21,506 nt of DNA, taken from NCBI RefSeq assembly GCF_000003855.2, contig NW_003101675.1, positions 420,027 through 441,532 on the forward strand, written 5' to 3'. This DNA comes from Blastomyces gilchristii SLH14081 (taxonomy: Eukaryota > Ascomycota > Eurotiomycetes > Onygenales > Ajellomycetaceae). The position numbers were made by a program, and so were the translations under genes. The stretch's first letter is position 1, and the number at the start of each line of letters is the position of its first letter. Positions 21,445-21,506 of this stretch are shown here, piece after piece. The notes beneath the pieces are model-generated. The model did no database searches. It was not told the DNA's origin and saw only the letters and a program-made list of their open reading frames with translations.

Positions 21445-21506
21445 ACTAAAGAGAGTAGAGTAGATCTAATCACTATCATCAGATAGAGATTATACTATTC
21501 TGAAAA
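21445..21506 (-). pseudogene. 3' end of LINE copy 2 ORF1, partial
   Basis: Matches 3072-3137 of copy 1, the last codons of ORF1 (SDDSD region). It is cut by the window edge. Two bases are missing compared with copy 1, so the ORF1 frame at the junction is not preserved. Confidence 0.7.

Larger units (their letters stand above)
17116..21506 (-). mobile_element. Non-LTR retrotransposon (LINE), copy 2, running off the window
   Basis: This is collinear with 3072-7469 of copy 1 on the opposite strand. Paired positions sum to 24578-24586 from end to end, so there are only a few small indels in about 4.4 kb. It contains the 3' tail, hairpin, all of ORF2 and the last bases of ORF1; the rest lies right of the window. 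It inserted into the RT of Gypsy 2, in the same orientation, and so is younger than that element. Confidence 0.9.

Overview
The window reads as a gene-free, AT-rich repeat island from a eukaryotic nuclear genome, most likely a filamentous ascomycete. The evidence is non-LTR and LTR retrotransposons whose broken frames resemble fungal Tad-type LINEs and fungal Ty3/Gypsy pol, plus heavy one-directional decay (C-to-T on either strand) like repeat-induced point mutation. I see no intact gene longer than about 80 codons, no tRNA, rRNA or CRISPR array, and nothing bacterial. The host assignment is inference from element families; no host gene anchors it.

Layout. (1) 1-1370: a less-mutated left edge with a 155-bp-period duplication and a faint reverse-strand coding-like reading, then featureless AT-rich DNA. 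(2) About 1375-7469, plus strand: a nearly complete LINE with 5' tandem repeats, ORF1 (gag-like, zinc knuckles), ORF2 (endonuclease, reverse transcriptase, RNase H, zinc motif), a 3' stem-loop and a (TAA)n tail. (3) 7470-9127: unassigned DNA containing one end of a hAT-like element at 8176-8266. (4) 9128-10195: a third LINE piece (ORF1 only) split by a 506-bp hAT-like non-autonomous element with an 8-bp target duplication. (5) About 10231-13937, plus strand: a Ty3/Gypsy element (gag, protease, RT, RNase H) cut off in RNase H. (6) 13938-14152: a short LINE-like 3' tail and another hAT-like end. (7) 14153-17115, minus strand: a second, different Gypsy element running from its 3' LTR through chromodomain, integrase, RNase H and RT, cut by the next insertion. 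(8) 17116-21506 and beyond, minus strand: a second LINE copy, collinear and inverted relative to the first.

How it fits together: every recognisable coding region belongs to a transposable element and none is functional. Broken codons are mainly TGG to TGA, CAA/CAG to TAA/TAG, and Gly to Glu/Asp. Very few frameshifts occur, so substitution rather than indels killed the elements. Dinucleotides GG, CC and CG look scarce across the coding parts but persist at several element ends and in short islands. The two LINE copies form a roughly 4.4-kb inverted repeat around a 9.6-kb centre, which is the largest-scale structure here. I did not find a convincing new functional system; the most notable items are the inverted LINE pair, the independent hits at one catalytic GG, the hAT-like family defined by four matching ends, and conserved LINE features (3' hairpin, ATGA junction).
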